A stretch of 64,000 nucleotides of DNA, taken from NCBI GenBank assembly GCA_024363285.1, contig AP024710.1:1105163-1169162 (forward strand), given 5' to 3'. The notes beneath the pieces are model-generated. The model ran no database searches, was not told the DNA's origin, and saw nothing but the letters and a program-made list of their open reading frames with translations. Every line of letters starts with the position of its first letter. Position 1 is the first letter of the stretch. A program made the translations under genes and the position numbers. This document shows, piece after piece, positions 1 to 9,000 of the stretch. Origin of the DNA: Leptolinea sp. HRD-7. GTDB taxonomy: Bacteria; Chloroflexota; Anaerolineae; Anaerolineales; Anaerolineaceae.

Positions 1-600
1 CGCGGCCTGAGCCGCATCAAATAACACCAGGGCGCCGTGTTTATGGGCCAGCTTCGTGATCTCGGCTGCCGGTACGGTGACTCCGTCCAGGTTGGAGGTC
101 ATGCCGATGGAAACCAGCCTGACCCCGCCGGCCAGGATCTTTTCAAAGGCAGCCAGGTCAAAGGTATTATCCGGCAGTGAAGGAACGACCTTGAGCTGGA
201 CGCCTTCGCGTTTGACCAGCATCTGCCAGGGGATCAGGTTGGAATTGTGTTCCTTGTCCGAAATTACAATCGTATCACCGCTCTTCAAACCCAGCGAATT
301 GGCCACCAGGTTGATCCCTTCGGTAGTGTTGCGGGTGAAGATGATCTCTTCCTTGCGGGAAGCGTGGAAGAATTTAGCCGTGGTTTCGCGAACCTGGTCC
401 ACCCGGTGCGATACGGCAGCGGACAGGTGATGATTGCTGCGTCCGCCGCAGGCCGGTTCAATGACGTAATATTGATTGATGGCGTCTATTACTACCTGTG
501 GCCTCAGGCTCTGGCAGGCGGTATCCAGATAGATCTGTGGTTTTTTACTGGTAGAGGAAGAATAATAGGGAAAATCCTGGCGGATCTTGTTGATATCCAT
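1..600 (-). CDS. Aminotransferase class V / cysteine desulfurase-like protein, 5' part
   Basis: Reverse-strand reading from an ATG at 600 is open to the window edge, giving the first 200 residues of a PLP enzyme of the SufS/CsdA class. Visible family marks are the N-terminal IYLDTACQS segment, the EHNSNLIPW segment (SufS enzymes have EHHSNLVPW) and LVLFDAAQAA, whose Asp binds the PLP ring nitrogen. Known family members release sulfur from cysteine for Fe-S cluster or thiocofactor assembly. The catalytic Lys and the Cys loop lie outside the window, so desulfurase versus another class V aminotransferase cannot be settled. No clear GGAGG site precedes the ATG. Confidence 0.85.
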   Translation of the reverse strand, partial: MDINKIRQDFPYYSSSTSKKPQIYLDTACQSLRPQVVIDAINQYYVIEPACGGRSNHHLSAAVSHRVDQVRETTAKFFHASRKEEIIFTRNTTEGINLVANSLGLKSGDTIVISDKEHNSNLIPWQMLVKREGVQLKVVPSLPDNTFDLAAFEKILAGGVRLVSIGMTSNLDGVTVPAAEITKLAHKHGALVLFDAAQAA

Positions 601-669
601 GGGAGCCGGTACCTTTATGATTGCCGATATGATACTACATATCCATGACCCGATTTGCCGGATTTACTG

Positions 670-700
670 AAAAAAAAAGCCACCCTTTTGTAAGAGTGGT
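670..700 (-). terminator. Rho-independent terminator of the flavodoxin gene
   Basis: On the minus strand, 8-bp arms at 692-699 and 680-687 (one G-U pair) enclose a 4-nt loop and run into a stretch of T residues. It lies just past the flavodoxin stop at 716. Confidence 0.8.
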
Positions 701-715
701 CTTTGTACTGATTGA

Positions 716-1183
716 TTATTTGATGCCTTTAGCCCAATCTGCCGCGCGTTCCAATTCGCCGTCTTTCAGTGGCCCTTCGGAATCGAGCACAAAGAAACCG
801 GCGGGTGACTGGGCCAGCACCCCGCCTTTCTTCACCATTTGTTTACTTACCGGTTCCGCGGCATATCCGAATACCCTGGCCATAAATTTGAGAATTCCGG
901 GGATTTTGTCCGTCATCTCGGCGCGGGTATCGAATGCCGCCACCTTCATGCCGATCAGGCTTTTTGACGGCAGTCTCTTTAAAAAGGCTTTCGTATTCGG
1001 TGAGGGTTGAAAAGCCCGGGTTGGAGTACCTACTATCAGCAGTTGAACGCCATCCAACTGGCCGGGTTTAACGTCACTTACCCGGATAATATCCGAATCT
1101 GATACTCCTAATGCCGTTCCAATGGCGCGCGCGATCTTTTCAGTATTTCCAAAAAAAGACTCAAACAAAACCAGTGTTTTCAT
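716..1183 (-). CDS. Flavodoxin-domain protein
   Basis: 155 residues, a single flavodoxin fold. The N-terminus has the FMN phosphate loop FESFFGNTEKIA and the later GTPTRAF segment fits the flavin-binding loop. Proteins of this type shuttle single electrons between redox enzymes in the cytoplasm. The ATG at 1183 is preceded by GAGGAAG. It is a stand-alone gene with its own terminator, close to an EFR1-type flavodoxin/ferredoxin and a flavodiiron protein, which suggests a local cluster for flavin-based electron transfer. The specific partner is not shown by the sequence. Confidence 0.85.
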   Translation of the reverse strand: MKTLVLFESFFGNTEKIARAIGTALGVSDSDIIRVSDVKPGQLDGVQLLIVGTPTRAFQPSPNTKAFLKRLPSKSLIGMKVAAFDTRAEMTDKIPGILKFMARVFGYAAEPVSKQMVKKGGVLAQSPAGFFVLDSEGPLKDGELERAADWAKGIK

Positions 1184-1274
1184 TTCTTCCTCTCATTAAT
1201 CTCTTACAAAAATCGCATATCTGATTTTGATAGCGAATTAATGCGAAAAATCATTTTTATGCGAATACTGTATC

Positions 1275-2216
1275 TTAGTCATTTGTGTTTGACGGATCCT
1301 TTGGATACTTTGCCAGATTGGTATGGATTCCCTGCCAGCGTTTGCGGTTTTTTAGCCAGAAATAAACCAGACCAACATCGACAAGAATCGCCAACAAAAT
1401 CAGTAAACCACCCTCCGGGCCAAAACTTCCGCCTGTCCATAATGTCGGACCTGAGACCGAGTTTTGCCATAAACTATTGACTGGTATCTGCCCGCTGTTG
1501 GCATACCCGAATATGAACTCTTCAAAATACCCCCAGGTGATGTGGATTCCCAGCGGAAGAGCGATGTTTCCTGACCAGACGTATGCCAATCCAAGCAACA
1601 GGCCAGCCAGCATGATATTCAACGCGGGTAAGAAGCTGGCATTGGGGTTGAGTAAATGAGTAATCCCGAAAAAGATAGATGTAAGACATAGAGCGATGAT
1701 GACTGCTTTTTTCAATCCGACTTTCTTTCCAAATGCTTCTGCCAGATTGGTCAATTGATAACTTCGGAAAGTCAACTCTTCTCCGAAACCAACGGCGGTC
1801 AAATTAAGAAGGGCCAGCAACGCGGTAACAAACAGAGGTGTGTTGAGTGAGTTCCGCGGATTAAAGGTGAATTCCGCCCAACCCAGGCAGTTTTCCAAAA
1901 GTGCCACTATTCCCAGCGTGAACGCACCGATAACCAGTCCCGCGGACAGGTCTAACCACCATTCCCGATTCACGCGCAGACCGATTTCATGCACTGGACG
2001 GTGGTCAAGATAACGGGAAAGGGCAAAAGTAATGAACAGGATTCCGGCGATATAAGTCAGACTACCAGCCGCGTATGAAATCGCGTTTCCATTTCTGTAC
2101 CCATCTGATTGAACCATTTGCGAAGCGATGAGAATCATAAAAAAAAAGAAGAATTGGATGAGAACACGCCATCCGGCGCGCAGTCTGCCTTCAGAGCTGA
2201 TAAACATTTTTCGCAT
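1275..2216 (-). CDS. CPBP family intramembrane metalloprotease
   Basis: 313 residues with about eight hydrophobic segments. The CPBP (Abi/Rce1-like) signature is present: EELTFR at the first motif (EExxxR), FGITH at the second (FxxxH) and a His in HITWGYFEE at the third. Family members are membrane-embedded glutamate proteases that cleave prenylated or other membrane peptides; in bacteria some are linked to bacteriocin self-immunity. Start ATG at 2216 has AAGGAG upstream. The substrate is unknown. A second, unrelated-looking CPBP gene lies at 56683. Confidence 0.88.
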   Translation of the reverse strand: MRKMFISSEGRLRAGWRVLIQFFFFFMILIASQMVQSDGYRNGNAISYAAGSLTYIAGILFITFALSRYLDHRPVHEIGLRVNREWWLDLSAGLVIGAFTLGIVALLENCLGWAEFTFNPRNSLNTPLFVTALLALLNLTAVGFGEELTFRSYQLTNLAEAFGKKVGLKKAVIIALCLTSIFFGITHLLNPNASFLPALNIMLAGLLLGLAYVWSGNIALPLGIHITWGYFEEFIFGYANSGQIPVNSLWQNSVSGPTLWTGGSFGPEGGLLILLAILVDVGLVYFWLKNRKRWQGIHTNLAKYPKDPSNTND

Positions 2217-2287
2217 ATAAATGGATCTCCTTAATTTTGGATTGCATTCCCCGTGAAATTTCAGGTTAGGAAGGATGTGATTGGGTA

Positions 2288-3163
2288 TTAAAAAATCATG
2301 TCGTGTAAAGATACGCGTGGATGATGATAGCGTTTCTGCCCGGCTGTGTTATTCCGAAACTGAATCGCCTGGCTGGGACACCACTGCAGGCAGGCAAAAC
2401 ATTGTTCGCAATGGTGCTGCCAGATCGGGCGGCTGTTGACCAGTTGGATATCATCTACCGGGCAGATCTTCTCACAGGTTCCGCAGCCTGTGCACGAATC
2501 GTCCACTGTAAATGCTTTGTCCATCCGAAGCCGGACTTCATCAAACGTCAACGAAGAGGGTTCATTCAGACCGGTGATCTTGGACCAGCTTGATTTTCCC
2601 ATCGTTTCATGCAGGTTCAGCGCGTCCACCAGACGGGTGATAAATACCGAGTCTGTTTCCAGAATGCCGGTTTGCCGCGACTGAATGGCCGCCGCTATAT
2701 GTTCCGTTTTCTCATCCGCCGTAACAAGCAGCCGCTGTTCAACGGCCGGATCAATTTCACGCAATGTGAAGGAATTATAGAAATTCTTTAATCCCGCGGG
2801 TGGGGTGACGTAATTATAGGGCATGTGCAGGCCAAAGCCGGCAGATAACTTACCGCCGCGAGCTGCCAGCCGGTCACGCAGGTATTCCATGAACAGGCCG
2901 GGGTGGTCGCCGTAGGTGCAAACGGCGAAAATATATCTCGATTCGAGTGAGCTCAATTTATCTATAAACCGGGTGAGGATTAGCGGTAGCGTTCCATGAT
3001 ATACCGGAGCGATAATACCCATGATCCCGGCTTCTGGCGCAATGGCCTGCGTGTGGTTTAGCGAAGCGATATTTACGGGTTTTAAGTCGAGTCTGTCAGC
3101 CAGTGTTCTGGCTATAGCCAGAGAATTTCCGGTTCCGGTGAAATAGAAAACAGTGCCAGCCAT
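2288..3163 (-). CDS. EFR1 family protein (flavodoxin domain plus 2[4Fe-4S] ferredoxin)
   Basis: 291 residues. The first ~170 residues are flavodoxin-like, opening with VFYFTGTGNSLAIA (FMN phosphate loop). The C-terminal part carries two cluster-binding motifs, CTGCGTCEKICPV and CEQCFACLQWCPS, each CxxCxxCxxxCP. EFR1 proteins are predicted electron carriers coupling ferredoxin-type clusters to FMN, common in strict anaerobes. The neighbourhood (flavodoxin, flavodiiron protein) supports an anaerobic redox role. A GGAG lies about 14 nt before the ATG, rather far, so the start is only moderately sure. Confidence 0.88.
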   Translation of the reverse strand: MAGTVFYFTGTGNSLAIARTLADRLDLKPVNIASLNHTQAIAPEAGIMGIIAPVYHGTLPLILTRFIDKLSSLESRYIFAVCTYGDHPGLFMEYLRDRLAARGGKLSAGFGLHMPYNYVTPPAGLKNFYNSFTLREIDPAVEQRLLVTADEKTEHIAAAIQSRQTGILETDSVFITRLVDALNLHETMGKSSWSKITGLNEPSSLTFDEVRLRMDKAFTVDDSCTGCGTCEKICPVDDIQLVNSRPIWQHHCEQCFACLQWCPSQAIQFRNNTAGQKRYHHPRVSLHDMIF

Positions 3164-3230
3164 TTATCTTTATCTCCAATAGGATATACGGAAAGCACTT
3201 GTTTTTGTTTTGCCTGTTTTGTATGAAATC

Positions 3231-3263
3231 AAAAAATCCCGGCTTGGAGGGACCAATCCGGGG
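3231..3263 (-). terminator. Terminator-like hairpin after exported paralog A
   Basis: Arms at 3253-3262 and 3238-3247 (10 bp, one mismatch) are followed on the minus strand by six T residues. It lies downstream of the stop of the gene at 3283. Confidence 0.65.
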
Positions 3264-3282
3264 GGTAGTGGACAGCCGTGAA

Positions 3283-4344
3283 TTAGCAAGGGCAAGGTGG
3301 TTTTCTACACGGCGGACAAATTCTTTCTTGAATTTCAGGCCGTGAGTAAACCGGGTCATAATTGGGGCACAGACCCGGCATATATCCGGAGGGGGTGAAA
3401 TTTGAGGGTATCCGGCATGTGTTATCCACGCCCCACAACGATTTCACCGGGTAATTCTGCGCGTCTTCTTTCAACGGGTAACCGGCCTGAGCCAGTGTCA
3501 TGTGGTCATTGAATTCAAACATGGACCAGTCCAACATTCCGGCATTTGACCAGGGAAGCCAGATGAATTTTCCCTTTTCTCCACCGATGAGAGAATTCTT
3601 GAACGCGATCTCCACCATAGCCGGGTCGGTTTTAGAAAGCCAAGACCATACCAGATCAGGATCCAGTCCGGCACCATTGTCAAAGATCACCTCATAATAT
3701 CCCCGGCCTTCACTGAGATTTGCATCTGGTTTGACTGCGGTAACACCGCCGATGTTCTGGTCCGGCGCGGCCAGAATTTTCACATTTTCTGTTGACCAAT
3801 CCGTGCTTTCAGGTAATCCGGTGATGATCAGTAAGTCACCCCGGTTATCGAGGTTCGAATCGATTTCAAGTAAAAAATGTGTGTTTACATCCGGATTTTG
3901 CAAAAAAGGTTTTTGTACCTTAAATAACGCGTAGATCCATAATGGATCTTCACGGCTGAGTTGTATTGTGACCAGATCCACAGTGGGCAGATAATTCATT
4001 GATTGGTCAAACGGGCGCTCGTATTTGCCGTTTTTGAAGTCATCGCCGCCAAAAGCCTGCTTTTGAGCCGAAGCAATTTCGTCTACCTGGTCGTGCACAG
4101 TCTGCATTATTTTTCCCAGTGGCGCCCCCGGGATATCCACATGTGTGATGACTGGTACCGGTGAAGCTGTTGGTTCGGTGGTTGCTGTTGGAGTTGGAGA
4201 AGCTTCAGGGGGTGAGGGTGATAATACTGTAATGGGGGCAGAGGGTGATAATACTGTTATGGGAGTTGGTGAAACAACGGCTTCGGATGCCTGACACGCG
4301 GAAAGAACCAGAAGAATACTGATCACGAGAACAAATATCTTCAT
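3283..4344 (-). CDS. Exported lipoprotein, ERPFD/HDQ family, paralog A
   Basis: 353 residues. Start chosen at the internal ATG 4344 because GGGAGG sits 5 nt before it. A signal peptide ends in the lipobox LSAC, so a lipid-anchored surface protein is predicted. A Pro/Thr/Ser linker follows, containing a small tandem repeat (PITVLSPS twice). The core has the marks shared by all copies in this window: HDQ, GGDDF, YERPFD, DSNLDNRGD (a DxNxD acidic loop resembling Ca2+ sites), IAFKNSLIGGEKGKF, FNDH and VDNTCR...GLCP. The C-terminus is Cys-rich (CPPCRKPPCPC). I do not recognise the family; function unknown. Confidence 0.9.
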   Translation of the reverse strand: MKIFVLVISILLVLSACQASEAVVSPTPITVLSPSAPITVLSPSPPEASPTPTATTEPTASPVPVITHVDIPGAPLGKIMQTVHDQVDEIASAQKQAFGGDDFKNGKYERPFDQSMNYLPTVDLVTIQLSREDPLWIYALFKVQKPFLQNPDVNTHFLLEIDSNLDNRGDLLIITGLPESTDWSTENVKILAAPDQNIGGVTAVKPDANLSEGRGYYEVIFDNGAGLDPDLVWSWLSKTDPAMVEIAFKNSLIGGEKGKFIWLPWSNAGMLDWSMFEFNDHMTLAQAGYPLKEDAQNYPVKSLWGVDNTCRIPSNFTPSGYMPGLCPNYDPVYSRPEIQERICPPCRKPPCPC

Positions 4345-4391
4345 TTTTTCCTCCCGATAATATAAAAAATCTTTCAATGCTCCACTACTTC

Positions 4392-4420
4392 ACTATAGGG
4401 CAAGATAATCATTATTTCAA
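4392..4420 (-). promoter_or_regulatory. Sigma70-type promoter of paralog A
   Basis: Minus-strand TTGAAA (4415-4420), 17-nt spacer, TATAGT (4392-4397) followed by GAAG. The same arrangement precedes other members of this exported family. Confidence 0.75.
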
Positions 4421-4514
4421 CGGCAACATTTCGTATTGAATGAATCAAAGTGGCGTTCAAGGTGTAAAATCCAGAAAACTGTAATGATGAACGATCAGGA
4501 AGGATATTGGAATC

Positions 4515-5708
4515 ATGCTACCCGTAGAGATTAAACCTGGCATTACCTGGGTGGGGGTCAACGACCGGATAACCGAATTGTTTGAAGGCCTGTGGACGAT
4601 CAGACAGGAAGGGGTTTCGTATAACAGCTATCTGATTCGGGATGATAAAACCGTTGTTATAGATCTGTGCAAATCCATGTTGACCGGAGAGTTTGTCACC
4701 CAACTGGAAGATCTGGTTCCCCTTGAGAAAATCGATTTTGTGGTTGTCAACCACATGGAGCCTGATCATACCGGGGCACTTCGCACCCTGATCAAGAAAG
4801 CTCCGCAGGTTCAGATAATCGGGACGGCAAAAACGCGGGATATGCTGCGAGAGTTTTACGGCATCACAGAGAACGTACGGGCTGTTGCGGATGGAGAAAC
4901 CATCGATTTGGGCCACCACACATTGCGGTTTGTTGTTGCACCCTTTCTACATTGGCCTGAAACCATGATGACCTACGAAGAAAAGGAGCAAATACTTTTC
5001 TCCTGTGACGCGTTTGGAAGTTATGGGGCGTTAAATGGAAGTATTTTTGACGATCTCGTCGATGATTTGAACTGGTACGAACAGGAAGCGCTTCGGTATT
5101 ACACCAATATCGTGGCAATATTTCCCAAACCGGTGCGAAAAGCGTTAGAAAAACTGGCCAATGTTCCCGTTCAAATACTGGCGCCGTCACATGGGCTGGT
5201 CTGGCGAAAGGATCCGAAGCGTATTATCGATCTATATGACCGCTGGTCCAATCTGGCTACGGAACCGGCCGATCCGGGTGTCACAATGATCTATGCATCC
5301 ATGTACGGGAATAGTGAGGCGGTTATGGAGGCAGTTGCTCAGGGTGTGGTGGATGCCGGGCTTCCATTGAAAATATTCAACATCTCGAAAACACCCATGA
5401 GTTATATCCTTCCCCATCTATTAACTCGCAATGGCGTGCTCATTGGCGCACCGACGTATGAGGGCGGGCTTTTTCCTGAAATGGCAGCCGCGATGCGGGT
5501 AGCTGAAGGAAAACGCATGTATAACCGCAAGGCCGCTTATTTTGGCAGTCACGCCTGGGCAGGCGGGGCTGAACGCGAATTTCGCGCATTGGCGCAAGAA
5601 CTTCAGTGGGAGGTACTTGACACATTCAATTTCGTAGGTACTCCCAGCCGCGAAGAACTGACAAAGGCGCGTGAATTTGGCCGAACCTTTGCCTCCAAGT
5701 TGAAATAA
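4515..5708 (+). CDS. Flavodiiron protein, FprA-family A-type flavoprotein
   Basis: 397 residues. The N-terminal metallo-beta-lactamase-like domain has the diiron ligand motif HMEPDH (His80, Glu82, Asp84, His85), a further HWPETM, DAFGSYG and SHG; the C-terminal flavodoxin domain begins near residue 255 (YASMYGNSEAV). Flavodiiron proteins reduce O2 to water or NO to N2O in the cytoplasm of anaerobes using electrons from rubredoxin or ferredoxin-type donors. The start ATG has AGGAAGGA upstream. It is transcribed divergently from paralog A and ends in a strong terminator. Whether O2 or NO is the main substrate cannot be read from sequence. Confidence 0.93.
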   Translation: MLPVEIKPGITWVGVNDRITELFEGLWTIRQEGVSYNSYLIRDDKTVVIDLCKSMLTGEFVTQLEDLVPLEKIDFVVVNHMEPDHTGALRTLIKKAPQVQIIGTAKTRDMLREFYGITENVRAVADGETIDLGHHTLRFVVAPFLHWPETMMTYEEKEQILFSCDAFGSYGALNGSIFDDLVDDLNWYEQEALRYYTNIVAIFPKPVRKALEKLANVPVQILAPSHGLVWRKDPKRIIDLYDRWSNLATEPADPGVTMIYASMYGNSEAVMEAVAQGVVDAGLPLKIFNISKTPMSYILPHLLTRNGVLIGAPTYEGGLFPEMAAAMRVAEGKRMYNRKAAYFGSHAWAGGAEREFRALAQELQWEVLDTFNFVGTPSREELTKAREFGRTFASKLK

Positions 5709-5745
5709 TCGAAATAAGGTAATATACCCCGCCTGAATTGAGAAT

Positions 5746-5777
5746 CAGCCCCCACGTCAGGGGGCTGTTTTTTTTTT
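5746..5777 (+). terminator. Strong rho-independent terminator of the flavodiiron gene
   Basis: Perfect 8-bp GC-rich stem (5746-5753 with 5760-5767), 6-nt loop, then ten T residues. Confidence 0.95.
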
Positions 5778-5887
5778 ACGCCAAATTCACTGGTATGTGG
5801 GGTGTTTTAATCAGACTTTTATTTTCAGGTTGAGGTAATGCAGGTAGTATATATTTATGCGCATTGCGTCAATGAAAAGGGAGGCGG

Positions 5888-6067
5888 ATGCATATCGCGA
5901 ATCGGCAAATGACCGGTCATTCATCCCATTCTGACATTGAATTCAAACCTTTGCTATTGGATCCGGATCGATTCATAAAGAGCGGATTTCTTTTCAACGA
6001 TGTATTGGAAAGCCGCCTATCTCGAATGTGCGATTACGGCCTGTTCGAATTTGATTTATACGATTGA
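5888..6067 (+). CDS. Small ORF of 59 residues upstream of the hybrid kinase
   Basis: An ATG at 5888 is preceded by a strong GGGAGG with a 3-nt gap, and the frame stays open for 59 codons to a TGA at 6065. The product is acidic, with no signal peptide, ending LFEFDLYD. I do not recognise it. It overlaps the longest possible start of the following kinase in another frame, and its stop lies 22 nt before the kinase ATG at 6090, so the two could be translated in series. It may be a small partner of the kinase or a leader peptide; this is inference from position. Confidence 0.5.
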   Translation: MHIANRQMTGHSSHSDIEFKPLLLDPDRFIKSGFLFNDVLESRLSRMCDYGLFEFDLYD

Positions 6068-6089
6068 ACCCCCGGATTATGGATGGTCT

Positions 6090-9000
6090 ATGATGGAACG
6101 AATTTCAGCAAAAACAGACCCCTCGAAAAAAAATCGAATGGAAACGTCCTTCACGATCAATGACCAGGGCATCATCATCAATAACATTCATGAAGCGATA
6201 GTGATTGTTCAGAATGAGAAGATCGTATCGTGCAATTTAAAAACACTCGAATTAACAGGTTATTCAGAAGAAGAACTTCTCTCCAAAAATATCTTTGATC
6301 TTATTTTTCCGGATGACCGTGAAATGATATGTCAACGGAATGAAAAACGTATCAATGGTCAAGAAATAAAAACCAATTCACAATTTCGACTGCAAACCCT
6401 CGGCCGGGGAAATGTTTGGGTTGAAATGTATTCTGTCAAAACGACATGGAAATCCATGCCGGCTTCGTTAAATTTCATTACGGATATTTCACAAAAAAAG
6501 GCAACAGAAGAAGCTTTAAATAAAACTGACGCTTTATACCGGTCCATATTAAACGCCTCACCGGATGACATAACCATAACAGATCTTGATGGGAAAATTC
6601 GAATGATCTCGCCGGCGGGCTATAAGTTATTCGGTTATGACCGAGAGGTGGATTTTACCGGTAAATCCATATACGATTTTTTAGTTCCAGAAGATGTTGA
6701 CCTGGCCAGGTTGGAGATAGCGGGAATCCAAAACGGGCAATCATCTGGCAGCCTGGAATACAAAGGTCGTAAAGCCGATGGATCAATATTTGATCTGGAA
6801 ACCAATACCGATGTCATTCGCGATGAAAACGGTAATCCAACCGGCATATTGTTCATTATTCGGGATATATCGAACCGCAAACGCATCGAGGCTGAACTAT
6901 ATAAGTGGGCCAACCTGTTTCTTCATGCCGAATGGGGGGTGACGGCTGAAAGCGCTGAAGGTTATCGGTTTGAAATGATGAATCCGGCATATGCCCGTAT
7001 GCATGGATACACCGTGGATGAGATGCGCGATATGTCGATCCTTGATGTACTGACCCCGGAATCTCGCAAAAGAGTTCCGGCTATGATCGAAAAGATACAC
7101 GAAACCGGCCATTGCCAGTTTGAAGCCAAACATGTGCGTAAAGACGGAACGATTTTTCCGGTGTGGGTGGATTCAACCGCGATAAAAGACTCTACCGGAA
7201 AAGTTCTCTTCAGAGCAGTGAATGTTATGGATATATCGGATCGGAAACGGTCTGAAAAAATTCTCGATATTGAACAGACTCTGATGAACAATCTGATGAA
7301 TAGTATTCCAGACAAGATCTATTTCAAAGACCTTGAAAGTCGGTTTATACGTATCAATAAAGCGGCAGCCAAACTTATGCATGTTGGTGACCCCGAAGAC
7401 GCTGTGGGTCACACAGATTTTGACTATTTCACCGAAGAACACGCGCGCCCCGCATATGAAGATGAACAATGGATCATTAAAACCGGTCAGTCGATCATAA
7501 AAGAAGAAAAAGAGACTATTGCAAACGAACCAGATCGCTGGGTAAAAACCATCAAACTACCATTGCTCGATCGGAATGGAAATATTATTGGTACGTTTGG
7601 AACTTCATCCGATATCACCGATCAAAAAAGCATGATGGAGATATTGCAGGAAACCAACCGGCAGTTGGAAGAATCAACCATTAAAGCGAATGACCTGGCC
7701 GTTCAGGCGGAAATGGCTAATGTGGCAAAAAGCGAATTCCTGGCCAATATGAGCCATGAGATCCGTACCCCGATGAACGGAGTTATCGGTATGACAGGAT
7801 TGCTGTTAGAAACCAACCTTGATGAAGAACAGCAACGGTATACCGAAATTATCCGCTCGAGTGGAGAAACCCTGCTGACATTAATTAATGATATTTTAGA
7901 TTTCTCCAAGATCGAAGCGGGAAAACTGGAGCTCGAAATTCTCAACTTTAATCTGCACAGCCTGTTGGATGATTTTGCCGCGGCACTGGCTGTAAGGGCC
8001 AATGAGAAGAACCTGGAATTTATCTGCGCGGCAGACCCGGATGTCCCCGCGTTATTGATGGGAGATCCCGGCCGGCTTCGTCAGATTCTCACTAATCTGA
8101 CCGGAAACGCGTTGAAGTTTACAGAACATGGCGAAGTATCTGTTCATGCCAGATGTGTTGAACGTGACGACAAAGAGGTCAAGATACTCTTTTCTGTCAA
8201 AGATACCGGTATTGGCATTCCAGAGAATAAGCTCGGAATACTGTTCAATAAATTTACCCAGGTGGATTCATCCACAACCAGGCAATATGGGGGAACCGGT
8301 CTGGGTTTAGCTATCTCCAAACAATTATCTGAATTAATGGGTGGAGAAATCGGGGTGAAAAGCGAGGCCGGAAAAGGGTCGGAATTCTGGTTCACGGTCC
8401 GCTTGAAATTACAGCCTGAAAACAGTCAGAACACTTTACCGGTAATGGCAAATCTGAATGGCGTAAAAGTATTGGTAGTAGATGACAATGCCACCAATCG
8501 AGAAATGCTGGTCATCCGAATGAATTCGTGGGGTATGAAGCCGTTTGAGGCGGCAGATGGCCCATCCGCGTACCGGGCAATGGCTGAAGCATACGATGAA
8601 AAAGATCCATTCGATATTGCTGTATTAGATATGCACATGCCCGGAATGGACGGTGTTATGCTGGCACAGATCATCAAAGGTGACAGTCGATTGTGTAACA
8701 CCCCACTCGTTTTGTTGACATCAATGGGAGAACGAGGAGACGCGCGCCGTTTTGAAAATATCGGCTTTGCCGGTTACCTGGTTAAACCTTTACGGCACCT
8801 TGACCTGTACAATGTGCTCTCCGTCACGCTGGCTACCCATAGAGGAACAAGCGAATGTGGAGTTGTCAATCCGGAATTTCACCCGATTGTAACCAGCCAT
8901 TCAGCTCGTGAAGCCGTGCGTATTACGGTTGATCCCAATACCCGCCTGTTGTTGGTGGAAGACAATATTATCAACCAACAGGTGGCGATGGGTATTTTGA

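Noticed and set aside
6000..6089. N-terminal extension of the hybrid kinase from ATG 6000
   Set aside because: No ribosome site, overlaps an SD-led small ORF in another frame, and the extension has no domain; ATG 6090 is preferred.
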